DNA from: Balanoglossus misakiensis
Taxonomy: Eukaryota; Hemichordata
Direction of reading: 5' to 3'
Assembly (NCBI GenBank): GCA_040954595.2
Contig: CM082588.2
Coordinates: 6,138,001 to 6,202,000, forward strand
Length of the DNA stretch: 64,000 nucleotides
A model generated the notes under the pieces. That model searched no databases. It was not told the DNA's origin and saw nothing but the letters and a program-made list of their open reading frames with translations. The position numbers and the translations under genes were made by a program. Below, piece after piece: positions 25,691 to 39,341 of this stretch; position 1 is the stretch's first letter; each line of letters starts with the position of its first letter.

Positions 25691-25899
25691 TTTTACAAAA
25701 AAGCAGACACCAAGGATGAAATTTATTGTATTTTATTTCATTTTCATATTTCATATTCATATTTCATATTGAAATTTAACTCGTATTCACTTGTCGTTTC
25801 AGGTCTATCTGTTGAATGGTTGATGACCAATCGAAAGAAGTGGAGTCCAGCCGGGATCTGAAAAGACAAGGCAAGTGTTAGAAAATGCAAGTTATGTAC

Positions 25900-25973
25900 G
25901 GGGCATACACAAGTTTCAAAAATTTTCTAAGTCAAAGAAAACTTAGAAAATTTTTGAAACTTGTATATGCCCC
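25900..25973. repeat. near-perfect hairpin, 33-bp arms
   Basis: 25900-25932 (ggggcatacacaagtttcaa and following) is the reverse complement of 25941-25973 with one mismatch, around an 8-base loop. It could extrude as a cruciform or fold as RNA. Its origin is unknown. Confidence 0.85.
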
Positions 25974-26114
25974 AACGTGGAGGTATAGACAAATTTCAAA
26001 TTTTTAGCGTTTCTGACTTAGTTTTTTTTTTTGGCTTTTTATATGCCATCCCTAGCCCCCACCCTAACCTCCCCATGAGTGTACAGCAAAGACTAATAAA
26101 TCTCAAGCACAACT

Positions 26115-26272
26115 CTTACTTCGGTTGAGCTAAGGTAAAAAATTTTTTTTACAAGTGCATTATGGGCATCATAATCTATGCAAAATCTTTTCAGATGCAA
26201 AAGATCTTGCATAGATTATGATGCCCATAATGCACTTGTAAAAAAAAATTAACTTAGATCAACCGAAGTAAG
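26115..26272. repeat. near-perfect 158-bp palindrome, about 75-bp arms
   Basis: The left arm starting cttacttcggttgagctaag pairs with the right arm ending cttagatcaaccgaagtaag, with only a few mismatches and a very short loop near 26191. It looks like a fold-back MITE. As RNA it would form a long precursor-like hairpin. Confidence 0.85.
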
Positions 26273-29200
26273 ACACACACAATTACATTGCTAAGTTATC
26301 CCTCATATTAATTTTAATGTTACGTTATTCTCCTAATCAAATTTTATTTTCATCCTTAGGTGCAGGGAGGTTGTACACACCAATTAAGATTTAATGCAGT
26401 TTTGGAATCTATCAAGCATACAATATTTCTAAATTTTAAATCTGTGGATTATACATGCACACATTCTAGACTGCCTATTTCTATTATTGTCATTTCATTA
26501 AATTTTGAATGTAGTTAAATAGGCAATGACTTATTAATTAAAATTACATTCGTAAGAGAGAGTGTGTTTTAACTGAAGTTATTTCAAGCAAGACTGTTGG
26601 AAGTCCGAAATTACGGAACTCTGTTCTGTTCTAATCTGCTACTTCAATTGGATCTTTTCAAACTTTCCTTTTAATCGATTTTTACCTGTCGTATTACCCT
26701 AATTTTTATACAAGTTTTTGTAAAGCTCATTATTACTGAATTTCATGAGTTTAGACAGGGAATACCTGCTAATTGCCACTGTATTAAAGTTTCTAATTTA
26801 TAATACATGTACAATATTCTGCTTGTTTAAAATGACCTATGACCCGAGCACCAAATTTTCAGTGTAAGAATCACAGCTACCTGACCTGAAAATTTATTCA
26901 ATCTGTTTGCATATGCTGTGCAAAGGCACTGCAGTGTACAATCTATTTTTATACTGTTTCCTTCTGTGTATTCCCTACAACCCTACAATTACACATATTG
27001 GAGGTTTATAGTAATTATGCATGTGACCTATGACATCATTCAGGGATTAAAGAAGCTAGTTTATTAAAGATGTGAAAAGCTTAAATTATTACGGTAGTTT
27101 AAATTTATTTTTTATGCAAACAAAATTTATGAATGTTTTGATTTCAAACTCACCTCATTTTATATGAATAAAGAAAACTTGAAAAAAAAATCAATGCAAA
27201 TCAATGAAAATCTTTAAGATGACTAGTCTCAAATTTGAAATTCAAAATGGCCGCCAAATTTGAGAAAAATTACATATTATGAAAAAAGACAGTGAGCACC
27301 CTGTTCATTACTTTCTACATTTATGGGACTTGCTTGAGTTATTTTCTAGAATTGTCAATCACTACAATTTGCAAATTAAATGCATATTGAATTCTATTTA
27401 GGAGTATAAATCTGAGGTTTATAAGTTTTACCACTATCAGTTTAACAGAGTACAACTACATTACACATCTGTGGTTGGTCCAATATGAGATGACCACTGT
27501 TACTTCATTTAGCTATCCAGACAACCCTCGCAACAGCCACAGAGATCAGTACACCCGACCTCTGGGGATGGTCCAATATAGGACCATACACCAAGACTGT
27601 TACTTCATATAGTTATCCAGACAACCTCGCAACAGCCACAGATGGAGCTAAAAATTCCTGATACAAATTTATAAATATGTACATATAGGGACTGATGCAG
27701 GGGGGCAAAGTGACCCTAACCCTACCTAACCTGTTAAAAATAAACAAACGAGACCATATTTGAAAACAAACAAGCAAGCAAGCAAACATTCTGTTTATTT
27801 TATTAATCAATAACAACACACACACACACACACACTACCGACGAGGAGGACAAGCTCCATGTCCTTGGATGAACAAATCAACTGATAAACTGCAACGGAC
27901 TAACCAGCACTAGCTACTCTTATGGCAAGACAATTATAGATTTCTCGAAGTCATCTGCGTACTTGGTGACGAGTCAAGAGCATCTCCATAGGTCACTTTC
28001 ATGACCCCTATATGACTTTACTTTGTTGGAATTTTGGAACAAGAAAGGTGTGAATTGATGCTTGAAATAGAATCGCATTTGTAATTCAGTAAATATTTTA
28101 TTTACTATTGCAATGCTAGAGTTTTTGCAGTTTTTCATCACAATGATGGATTTGTACCAACAGAAGTGTAGGGATGTAAAGTTATGTTGGGGTCACGAAA
28201 ATGGCCAATTACTTGAAAGGGCTTGTCCTGTGCAACTTTTTTGATGTTGCACTGAATAAATTGATGGACAACTGCCCCCAACGAACATCATAAAATATCT
28301 AACGAGTCAACATGAACGCGATTGTCCGCCATCAATGCATCTGACTGACTGAATCTTATTGGACGGTGAAATGAGTGACGTACCTTCACTTCCATTGAAG
28401 ACTGCCCTCATTGGTAGCGTTGCATCATGGACCCCTCGTGGGTAATGGTTGCATCCAGAACGTTCTAGTTCAGAAAAGAAAAGAAAAGTAAGTTTCAGGC
28501 TGCCAAAAACAATTACACATGGCCACAAAATGACAGAAATGAATTTTCACAAGATGGATTTGTGAATTTGTGACACATAACACAAGGAAGTTTTGAAATT
28601 TGATGATTCTTGGAAAAGGCGTTTAGCCACTGGCACAAGATTAGACGTACTACGCACTGTAAACGGAGACATTTTCGCGAACGATAAATTTTCACGAACT
28701 TCCGAGAGCCAGAAACAAATGCGAAAATAGTCGCGAATAAACAATATGCCACTCGGCTCTGTTCACACTCGGGCAAACAGAGTAACACGCGCACCCATTA
28801 AAATATAATGGTTGCGGTTTCATGATTTTGCTACACATTGCGCAATTTGTTTGAACATGATGGTTTGTGGCCAAGAATCTTGCTACAAATGCGACATATA
28901 AGCGTACAATTGAATGATTTTTGGAGATAACGGATGCAGTTAGTGAAATACGAGAACGCGAAAATTAATCGTCGCATAACAGTCCGGCTTTTGATATTGC
29001 GAAAATTTCGTGACGAAAAAAATTCTGGTTCAAAGTAACTCCATGCTTGCGTGAATGCCCCCCCCCCCCCCCGAACACATTGTGCGAGCTTACAAAATGT
29101 TCAGACAACTCCGTCGAACTTCCAGACATCACAATTTTCTGCTCAAAAAAGAAAAAAATAAGCCAAAACTTACCTCAAATACAATGTAGTAACTTCCTCA

Positions 29201-29846
29201 CAGAATGGTGAATTTGAGTGTGGAAAATGGGAAGGTAAAATGGATTTTTTTCACTGGGAAAGTCAGAGCAAACGTGGACATGAAACACGTGGCCGCTTCT
29301 GAAGGTCTGAATTTGAAAATTATTCATAATCCGTTGAGCTGCTATTGATAAACAAATTTTGCCTGGACAGACTGACCATTCACAGACTACTGATAGGAAA
29401 TAGCATAGGTAATGATTTGAATATATTAACATGCATAAGCCCGCAGTTCAGCTGTGTTCAGGCAGGAGACAGCCAATCAGGGACTTGCGCTTGTAAACAA
29501 ATGTTGAAACGACCCAAACGACCATAAACCGGCTGAAACGAGCCATTTCATCAAGTAAACGACCTAAAACAATCACTTTGGGTATTCAGGAGTTAAATAA
29601 AATCCCAAATTCTTTTTTGCACGGGCTTGCAAAACCTTATTGGGGTCGAGTATATCTTGTATAATCAAAATAAAACTATTTGTATGCCCAGTGGCTTTAA
29701 ACTTTTTAATATGCCCGACATTCATCTTAGTGGAATAACTGTTTCAGAAGGCTTTTAATCTTTCCAGGCTATGTAGTATTATTATGTTTTCGGCCTGAAT
29801 CGAATATTAGGTGTGTCCTGAAATGATGGAGACAACACCATACAGA
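26273..29846. other. A/T-rich gene-free spacer between SETD4 and dystrophin
   Basis: I find no exon with paired splice sites and homology. Within it are a 100-bp tandem duplication at about 27470-27645 (ccagacaaccctcgcaacag and its variant), a CA run near 27815-27836 and a C homopolymer near 29057-29072. The minus-strand open frames around 28300-28800 show no recognisable domain. Confidence 0.5.
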
Positions 29847-31685
29847 TTTATTATCCAAGTATAAGTGTCAGTTTTATTACATACATACTGGAAGGTTGTA
29901 CAAAGCTAACAAGTTACCCTTACAATAGAGATTGAGTATAGGAAACCTGGTAGGAAAGTTACACTTTTCACCCCTATTTCTCTGCATAATGGTGTAACCC
30001 AGAAATAAAAAAACAACTAGGTGGTTCCAACATACAGTACATTCCAGGGGTTGGGAGGTTTAGAGAATATATAAAATAATTTCAAAAAAAAAATTAATTA
30101 GTTCGAAGAGTAAATATATAAAATTAGAACAGTAACATATATTTGACATGATTTGGTTGTTTTTCCTCACGCTATATTTTTTTAATACTGTTAACTACTT
30201 GTACGTAACACATGGACTAGCACAAAATAAAACATATAAACCAACATAAATGGGGAAAACACCAAGCTAGAAAAAAGTTTAAATCAACGCGTAGACATTA
30301 CAGATGACAAACATCCTTTTTCTTTCCACGTGGTAAAATGAAAAAAAAAACCCAGCAAGGTAGATTACAGCAGAACCAGTACACATAAAATGGTCACAAC
30401 ATGGTTGGGAATTTCTGTTCTGTTCAGTTTTCTGCAAACTTTTCACATTATTTCGACACGATGAAATTTGAGTAAAAAAGACAATGCACCACTTTGCAGA
30501 ATTTACAGCTTTTTGCCTGAAATCCGTCCTTTTTTGGCAATAAAACAGAGATTCCATTTTTTTTGTCTTTGCCAAAGTAAAATGTCTCTTCTTTCACTGT
30601 ACAGTATCAACTTAAAGGAGTCTTTTTTTCTCTTAACTGTACAGGGATATTACAAAAGTTCTGATTTGTTCAGTGATGACTTTTTAGAGGTAATCAGCCA
30701 ATCAAAACGACTCTACTGGATCTACGTTGGAAGGAATGTCAGGGTGAGAAGAGTCTCTTTACAAACTATAGCAGCATATTGACCGTAATCTCAACACCAA
30801 TTTTTTTTGATGGATGCTTTGTTAGACGATTCAAAAGACATGAATGGTTTGTTCAATAAATATATGTTCCACTTGAGTTGTGAAAACAGGGTTAATTTTT
30901 CGAGTAAATAAATTTTTTTTCTCTCGCAATATTTGGCTTGGAGGTAGAAAATAATAAAATCGGTGAGCTGATATCTGAGCTCTAGGTCTCGCTAATGTAC
31001 TTGATCCATTAATAAGTCAGCTAAATCTTTGGTGTGTTAGAATTAGAATGTACATAAAAAATTAGTATAAGTTAAACCAACATATCGCCCCCTAGTGTCC
31101 AAAATCACTATGGTCTTTTGTTTTTATGTAAATCACTATCCATAATGCTTGCTGGTACAAATACTCTGCTATGTCCCCCTAAGATACCGTCTAAAAATAT
31201 CTCGCAGTCTACACCTCTCAACAAAATAATGCGTTTTCGCATCAAGTAAGCTACTTTTGGAAGATTACATTTGTCAGGATCATATCAACCACAATATTTA
31301 AGTCATGGTAGTAGTAATCATTGATTTACATAACAAAAATGATTATTTTTTATTTCTAGAATGGCAAATTTAACTCATATCATTGCATATTGTGAGATAC
31401 TCATCATTAAAATATAAAATCCAGGACGTTCTCCATGTCTGATAAAAATGAACTATCATCTAAAATGCCTGGAGAACTCCAATAGCAGCTACGTTCTAAT
31501 CTGACCCATAGACTTTATGTCTACGTCCATGTCTACCCATGCATTCAAACTTACGCACATTCCATCATGCAGTTTAAATAACTTTTAGTATTTCAGATAC
31601 CATCTTTACATTTTTGGCTCATTTTTTTTTGAAAAGTACAAAACTTTTTTTATTTTTCGATTTTTTGTGTCCTTTTTCTTATTGC
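29847..31685 (-). other. dystrophin 3' UTR, extent uncertain
   Basis: Non-coding A/T-rich sequence follows the stop codon. Minus-strand AATAAA hexamers are at 29873-29878 and 29847-29852, about 1.8 kb past the stop, and another lies only about 35 nt past it (31649-31654). Vertebrate DMD has a long 3' UTR, which favours the distal pair. The true end cannot be told from sequence alone. Confidence 0.4.
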
Positions 31686-33338
31686 TCATTCCTCACTGTC
31701 ACTTCTCTCTTCATCTGTCATAACAGTTACAAGGTTTCCGACAGCCTTCCCAACATTGTCAGCCATGTGGAAGAGATTGCCAACACTATTATTGCCTGAA
31801 AAAAATAAAAAATTGTGATATGTGAGTAAAAACAATTCTCTGTGCTGCACACAAAACAGTCTTGTTATCAGATTATTATGTTTACTTTCTACATGTAGTT
31901 CAAGATCAGAAAAGGGATTCGACAAACAGCACATTCAAGATGGCCGACTCTTCAGCAAATAGTATTTCCTGATTGGTCAGATGGCATCACATGATATGCA
32001 AATACACAATAGGGGAAAGGGTTGTTCAGTGGACATTGAAACCATTGGTGGACATGACCCAGACCATTCTATTACACCAAAAGGGAATGTAGGGTACAAA
32101 GCAGGGGGCATCACGAGACCGTTCCCACACACAGGGGGTGACACATGAAGCACTATTCTGAGGGGTGGGAGGGGGAGGGGTTTACTGACCTGAGGTGGTC
32201 TTATCTGATGGGAATGAATCGTTAATTTCTCTCATGACATCTTGCAGGTCAGTAGTGGCAGCTGTCTTATTGTTAAAGTAATACTGTGAGTCGTCTTTTA
32301 GTGGTGGTGGGGTTTGAGCCGAGTATTCATCGCCTGGTGGTAAGATACATGAATGGGGTTGGAGAGTTAATCAATGGTATGGGAGGGTGGGGGAGGGGGA
32401 GGGGGGTTGGGGGTTTTGTTCATTCAAAATGGAGGGAGAGCAGCTGTAATTTTTTATGTTTCTTGTCTGGTGTGCTTGTTTGGCATAATGTCTACAGATG
32501 TCAGAGTTCTAGACCACAGAGCACACAAATACGAATTATCGGCTTGTCAACACAGCCTGTACGTGTGTACCTGGTCATTTGTTTGAATGTAATTCCTCAT
32601 CACACAGACAACTGCAAATAAAAACCATCAAAATTTACAGCTACTGGCCCAGTCAGGAATCGTCAATAATTCAAGCAAATCAGAGAAAGGGACGACCAGA
32701 ATATTAACTTAGAATGTTGAGTTGGCAAATCATTAAAGGAAAGTTTTTTTTTACAGGAATGAGGGATGAAACTGAACATACTGATGGGTTTAATGAATAA
32801 ACTTGATCAACGAAATAGAAACTTAGTTTGAGACGGAGCAAACGTGTGCGAGAAAATATCATGTTAACATGATTGAATGCTTATGGAAATATGGTAAACA
32901 TGGCTGAGCAAAAGCAATTTTTACTGTCGAACAGCCCTGTTGTTTCACTACACCAAAAATCTTATATCGCTAGACACATCACATATGAATCACTCGTCCA
33001 CATGACTGAAATGCTTGTTTCAAATGCACAGGAATTTCTACATGTCTAATCCCCACAGCGGAAGAAAAATTTGAATGTTTATGCTATAAACCAGGGAGAA
33101 AAACTATTGTTTATCTGACTAAAGCAGCACTTAATTCTAGAACTGGTAACTTACCTTGGTTATCACTATCACCATCACTGGTTGAGGCACCGTTGGCCAT
33201 TTTGGGCGCATCCAGTCTCGTGAGACGCGACCTTGACGGGTGAGTGCCAGTACCTCCGCCAGGGAGTGACCCGACTGATGATGTTGGTGTCACGGCAGGT
33301 GATGTCTGTTGCGATGATGCCTGAGATCTATCCTGTGG
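31686..33338 (-). CDS. DMD: dystrophin C-terminal tail (exons 76, 77 and 79 equivalents)
   Basis: Exons 33338-33155 and 32333-32190 are low-complexity Ser/Gly/Pro and Asp-rich, with [17 protein letters not shown] matching the LEEVMEQLNNSFPS block of human exon 77. The last exon, from 31795, encodes [18 protein letters not shown] followed by [14 protein letters not shown] and stop. This is the amphipathic end that vertebrate dystrophin makes only when the 32-bp exon 78 is skipped. No exon 78 equivalent was seen between 31796 and 32189. Confidence 0.9.
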
Positions 33339-36300
33339 CTAAAGAAAAAACAAACAAGAAGACAGTCAGACCAGTGTTATCAACCACCTCTATACTGTGG
33401 CCAATGTGTTACACTTCCTGTGCAATTTACATATGCCTATTGACCTGTCTATAAAAGCCAATTTAGGAAAGTCCCTAAACTGGCCACTATACACAGGTTT
33501 AAATTTGACTACGAGTATATACCGCTCAAACAAAGTAACCATGATGTTACTAACAAGAGGGCGCTGTTTACCAAGAACCTGCCGGGTTTCGACTTGACTT
33601 CTCACTCATAGCAAGAGTTCTCTGATTATCAGATCTGAGAATATAATTTTCTAAACCAGACTCAACATTATCCAGACCAATCAAAAGACTGATCAATTGT
33701 AATCAACCAATAGGAATGACTGTTACATCATGTGCCCACCTGTTCCAAGAGCTGCCGTAACCTCTGTAACTGAGCTTCGAGCTGTCGGTTGTGGTCCTCC
33801 AAGATCTGCATCCTGGCTTCCAGGCGTCCCTTGTGTTGCCGCAGCAACTTGGCCTCGGCAACCAGCTCTGCGTCCCGGGTCGGCGAGGAAGGCTCCATGT
33901 CGAGTGCCGAGAAGTCCATCCGGTTTTCCAACTGCTCCCGTCGCAGTATTTTCAGTCTTTCATATTCAGCTTGCAGTTGTCTGCATGAGGATAGAAATCC
34001 CTTGATTTAATAAAGGTCTCTGCCTCAAAAATATAAAAGCTGAACACTGTCTCTCTCTTTCCCCATTCACACTAAACTTTGATTTATTTTCCTTTCTTTA
34101 CTTTTCACATCGACAATTTCTCAAAATCTGGGATTATGATTAGAAGAAGATAAAGCTTTGACATATTTTCACATGACTGTCTTGGACTGGCCTTTGTACT
34201 TAGGTCACTATGACCTTCGACTCATTTACCTGTTTTCTTCTTCAAGGTCAGTGATTGACGTTTCAAGTTCACTTCTTTGTTCCGCATCAATGGTGCACAC
34301 AATCTGTGCAGGACTTTTTGGCTGAAGGAGAAAATTGGAGAGAAAAAGTTGAATAAAAATAATAAGGAAATCTTCGCTGCTAAAATAAGGTGCCTAAGGG
34401 TAATGTCTTTGTCACTACTGTACATTATGAGTTGGCCAGTTTTGAGTTTTGACTCCCTTGGCAAAACAAATTTACACTATCAGAACATTGTTTGTAGCTT
34501 ACCACGGCAGAAGCATCTCCTCCCAGACTCTGGCAGTATTGGGCTATTAGCTGATGTTCGTCTTCACTGCAAGAAAGAAATAGCAAACAGATCGTGAATT
34601 TTCATTGCTGACGTGGTGTGAATTCAGCTCAACAATGCTTTCAAAGCATGACTGGTAGACAGGTGTGAATCTCATAGTTACTTCTCATTAATGCCAGGCA
34701 CACAAAAACATTGACCACTTTTTGTAGTCAACTTCTATGCTATTGTGACTGCACAACACTCATTAACTTGGTAAAATATAGTCAATATGTGTACATATAT
34801 GTGAGGCAGTGCCCTGTGGTGTTCAGTTTTGTCTAGACAAGATAACTTTCATTCAGCCAAATTCATTGCAATACTTACAGGTCTGATGGTGTGGTGTTCA
34901 GTGTGGTCTGAGTTTGTTCAACTTCTGCCAACCTGGAAGAAAATTTTGAGAAAATATTATTCCACTGATATTCAACATATAATTGTTGAACTAAAAGACA
35001 GTTAATTGTTTACAATGTTTGTAGTAAGTTCTTCAACTAAATTAAGAAATAATGTGACTATAGCTATCTCACCAGAATTCTGAAATTTAAATGTGTCAGC
35101 AGTCTTGATTGGTTGAGAGTCGGATCACATGATTAGTGACAGCCACTCACCTGGAGGCATAAAGTTCTAATCTTGTGTGCATATCCTGAGATACAACTTG
35201 TTGAGGTGAAGGCGCAGGCCTGTAGTGAGAAAACAGTAATGCAATGTCAAAGTTCAATACAAGAGTCATTGCCATGGAAATGGGGTCATCTGAGGAAAGT
35301 CCGAAGAAAAACTCTGACATAAAGTGTATGTCAAGCGATTTCTGTGGTTCTTATCGTACACTTTCAAAGATTTCGTTTGTGAGAAAAGTTGGAAATTTTT
35401 GCAGAGCGACGGGAGAAAAAATGAAATCCACTCACGTTTCGAGGTCATCTCCTTCCAAGACGGTCTGTACAGGAAGATATCCTATCCTTGGGTGTTTCTG
35501 TAAGTGTCGCTTTGATTTGAATTTATTGCGTACAACCTTGGCAAAGTCTCTCACATCCTCACCTGAGGTGGCCTGTAAGACAAGACACATGGCTTGGTCA
35601 GCTCTGGTTACATACTCAACTGTTATCAACCCTTCCACCCCAGGTCTCTGTATAGAGGTCCAGCTTCACCATAGAAAACAATGGATTTGGACCAAACCAT
35701 GGTGGTGAACAGTGTTAAAGTTCTTGTGAAAATTAGTAAGGGAGCAGTGAGATCTATGGAATTATGATGGACATTTGATCGCGACTTTGAATACAATGTG
35801 AGAGATACACTCGCTCAAGTTTAAGATACAATGTTTTTTTTATGTTCTTGATGCCAAGACGATGACATCTGGAGACTGGTACAAAGAGATACAACACTTG
35901 TGACTTACAGCTGAACAGTATTCCTGCATTGGATGTGACAGTCTGTGTCCCTTTCCTTTGCGACCGGAAAAGAAGCAACTCTGTGAGGACGGAAAAAGAT
36001 GGAGTGATGTCTGTCAATACACTTGCCTTTTGTGTTTACAGTCAAGCCTTTATTGAGTGATATCTGCACAATAATGTGCTCACATTTGTAACTTTGGGTC
36101 TAAACGACAAATACTGAGTGTGTCGCTTACCTGACACATGTCAAAATTGAAGCATTTCAGACATCGGTAGCGGAAGCCCACGATGGGGCACTCTTTACAG
36201 ATATTGCACTTGGATTGGTGCTTGGCAGTTTCAGCAGCCGCCAGTCGGTGCAAGACGGGCATCCACACCAATGACTGCGGTTCTTTCTTCATCCAGTCCA

Positions 36301-39300
36301 GGAAGTGCGGCGAGGAGATCTCTGGCTTGCCATTGGCCTGTAAGAAGAACATTCATAGAGAGATTAACGATATGAAAATGTCAATCACATACAAAACCCA
36401 AGCTGAGCAGTATTTTGCTTACGTTTTGCAAGGATATCTTGGAGGAGAAACCAGACCAAGTATCATCATGCAAGTTTTTCAATTACAGAAGCACGTTGCC
36501 TCAAATTTACTGTTTGATAACGTTTTCTGACAAATGTGAAAGCTTGATGACCATTGGATATATTTTGTGAAAACGGCCAATCAAAATAAGTGTCTTATGT
36601 GGACCACCTATCAACACAAGTGTCTTATGTGGACTCACCATTTGGAAGCAGCTTCTGACACTCGGCTCAATGTTGCTGCCACCAAACGAGGCAACCTCTC
36701 CCAGCTGTTTCGGTATTTGTATCGTGTCGTGCAGAAGCAGGCCAAGCCCTCTCTGATCCACATAATTGTTAGCACCAGCAACTAAACGGAACAAATCTAG
36801 ACAGGAAAAAGACGGCACACATTCCATTATTTATGTAAGTGAACTACATTTATTGAAGGTGTTGTACATGTAGGTGGGGGTACGTGACTCCAGTAGACAA
36901 GCATTGCATCAAAAACTGCACTAAGCACACCAGCGAAATAAGTCCAATTTGAGGGCAGTGTTTCCAGTAGAACAATCAAATTAACTTACATCTATATTTG
37001 TCTTCTAAGTGTGCCTTGCACATTGCGATAATTGCAACTTTGAAAGACAGCACACGAATTTTGCCACTTCGAACACTGCAAGAGAAAGAGCACAGATAAG
37101 TTAGTCCAGCATTATTTCATCACAAGAATTCACTCCATAACCATAACACAATTCAAGGTTTTGCATATGCTTCTAAAAGGTTGTCTCGATGGCTATACAG
37201 CCTACAAAACCAACAGGAGTAGCCAACTCACCTGTCGTAGACATTGAGAAGCCAGTTCAGACACATATCCACACACAGTGGCACGTTGACCAGTTGCGGA
37301 TTGTCTACGGCTAAATTGTCGTACATACTTGTCAGGATATTGATCATCTCCATCACATCCATCAGTTTATCATTCTGTGTTCGGAGGCCGTGTTGATCAA
37401 AGGCATCGATTGCGTTGTTCATATTCAGTAAATCCACTGTGGGATGAAAAATATGAGATGATATAGCAGTCTTAGTAAATTAACTTGGTACAATGAGGCT
37501 GGGTTCAGTTGTACATTAACCCTTTCACCCCCAGTTCCCTCTATAGAGGTCCAACCTTGCCATAGAAAACAGTGGGTTTGGACTGAACCATGGCGGTGAA
37601 AGGGTTAAGACATTAACACCAAAGACAGAGCATTGATAAAACATGAGATTGTCGTCAGGCAATGGCTCAAAACACAGCACTGCATGATGGCTACAAGGCA
37701 CTCTGTTGAAACCGCGAACTTTGCGTACTTGTCCCTTGGAACAAAAGTTATACATATTGCAGTTGCAGGTGATATATTAATCAAACAATACTGATATTTG
37801 ACAAAATTAAATCACCAATAAACTCTAAACCAAAATCTTGACCAAAGTGATTACTCACTACACAGAGCCTTTTGGAGTCGCCTGATTTTCATGGCCGTCC
37901 TGTAGGCTGAGAAGCGGACATCGTTGAGGTCGGCCATGTTCTTGTACAGGTCTGTCATACTGGGGTGGTCCCAGTGGGTTGTCTCTGTTGTATGGCTGCA
38001 AAGTACAATCAAACACCCCTCTTGTTAGTGAGTGAATGGACTTTCCCACCAGTGGAAACAATGGGAAAACTTTAAGTTCGATGGAGATAGAGGATGGCTG
38101 AGAGTTAGTCATTTATGTTTTTAAATTCTCAGTTCTCTTAAATCAGGGATTAGCCAAGATCACTAATCAGAAAATCCACATTTTGCCATGAAAAAGACTT
38201 GAAAGTGAGCAACATTGGTAACCAATGTGGTCTTTGGTAAATACAGCTGGCACAGCTGTTACAAAGATTCCAATAAACCTGGTGTGGATTCATATCAATT
38301 AAAATACCAGAATGTATAATGTAAGTTGAAGTAGAGGTCACGGCTAAATGACAAGACTTACTGGATGTAATACGGGACTTTGTTCCCCGCCACAGCTCTC
38401 TCCCACGGCTGTTTGACCGAAGCTGGTGAGGAAAACACAAGATTTATCAGGATTAGACATGAGTGTAAACAAAGGGGCAGATATCAAGTGAAAGCAACCT
38501 ACTGTGAACTCTCACAGTTTGTGAATAGCAAAAATCTCATTGTTTGAATGTGTTGAGAGACCGTTACTTGATATGTGAGGGATACTGGAAAGGTCAAGAG
38601 TCTATAGTATAGGGACAAGGTTACTCACTTCTGACATTATTTTGGTTGCTTCAACTCGATTTGATAGATTGTGTATTGTCTACGTTGTTCTACTTCACTG
38701 AAATCACTGGGTTGTTAAGCTCAACTCAGATACATGTACATGTATATAAGAATATTTCCACTACACAATTTTTGGTATTGACTGAAGATTCATGCGTTTT
38801 CTCGAGGGTGTGGATTGAGCTGAGACAACCAGTCATTGAGCACGATTCAGTAAGCATTTTCATGTAAGGGAAGCATCATTATCTAATGAGTGGGAGGGGA
38901 ATGTCTTGCTAGTTAAGGGAGGCAACATTATGTTTTTGGGGTGGGTGGACGTCTCGAATGACAAACCTGATAAGAAATGCTGCGAGTTGGGTCCAAAATC
39001 CCTCTGGGCATCTTGAAGATGCCTGATTCTCTCTTCAACGGACACTTGAAGCAACTTCCACCTCAAGTTCAGATCCTCCAGACGGTTTTTGTTGATGTTG
39101 CTCAGTGTTACATTCATTGGTGGGAATTGCTGGGCCAGTTCATTCACATGATCTACGTTACCCTGAAGGGGTGCGATCTGGTCTTGGTAACGCTGGTGGT
39201 GTAAGAATGTCAACATTAGTTCAAAATAAAATCCAGTTACACAAGATATTGGATTCCTGTAAATGTACTTAATATTTTATTGTTGTGAACAATGTATGTT

Positions 39301-39305
39301 GTCAT

Positions 39306-39341
<36 letters not shown>

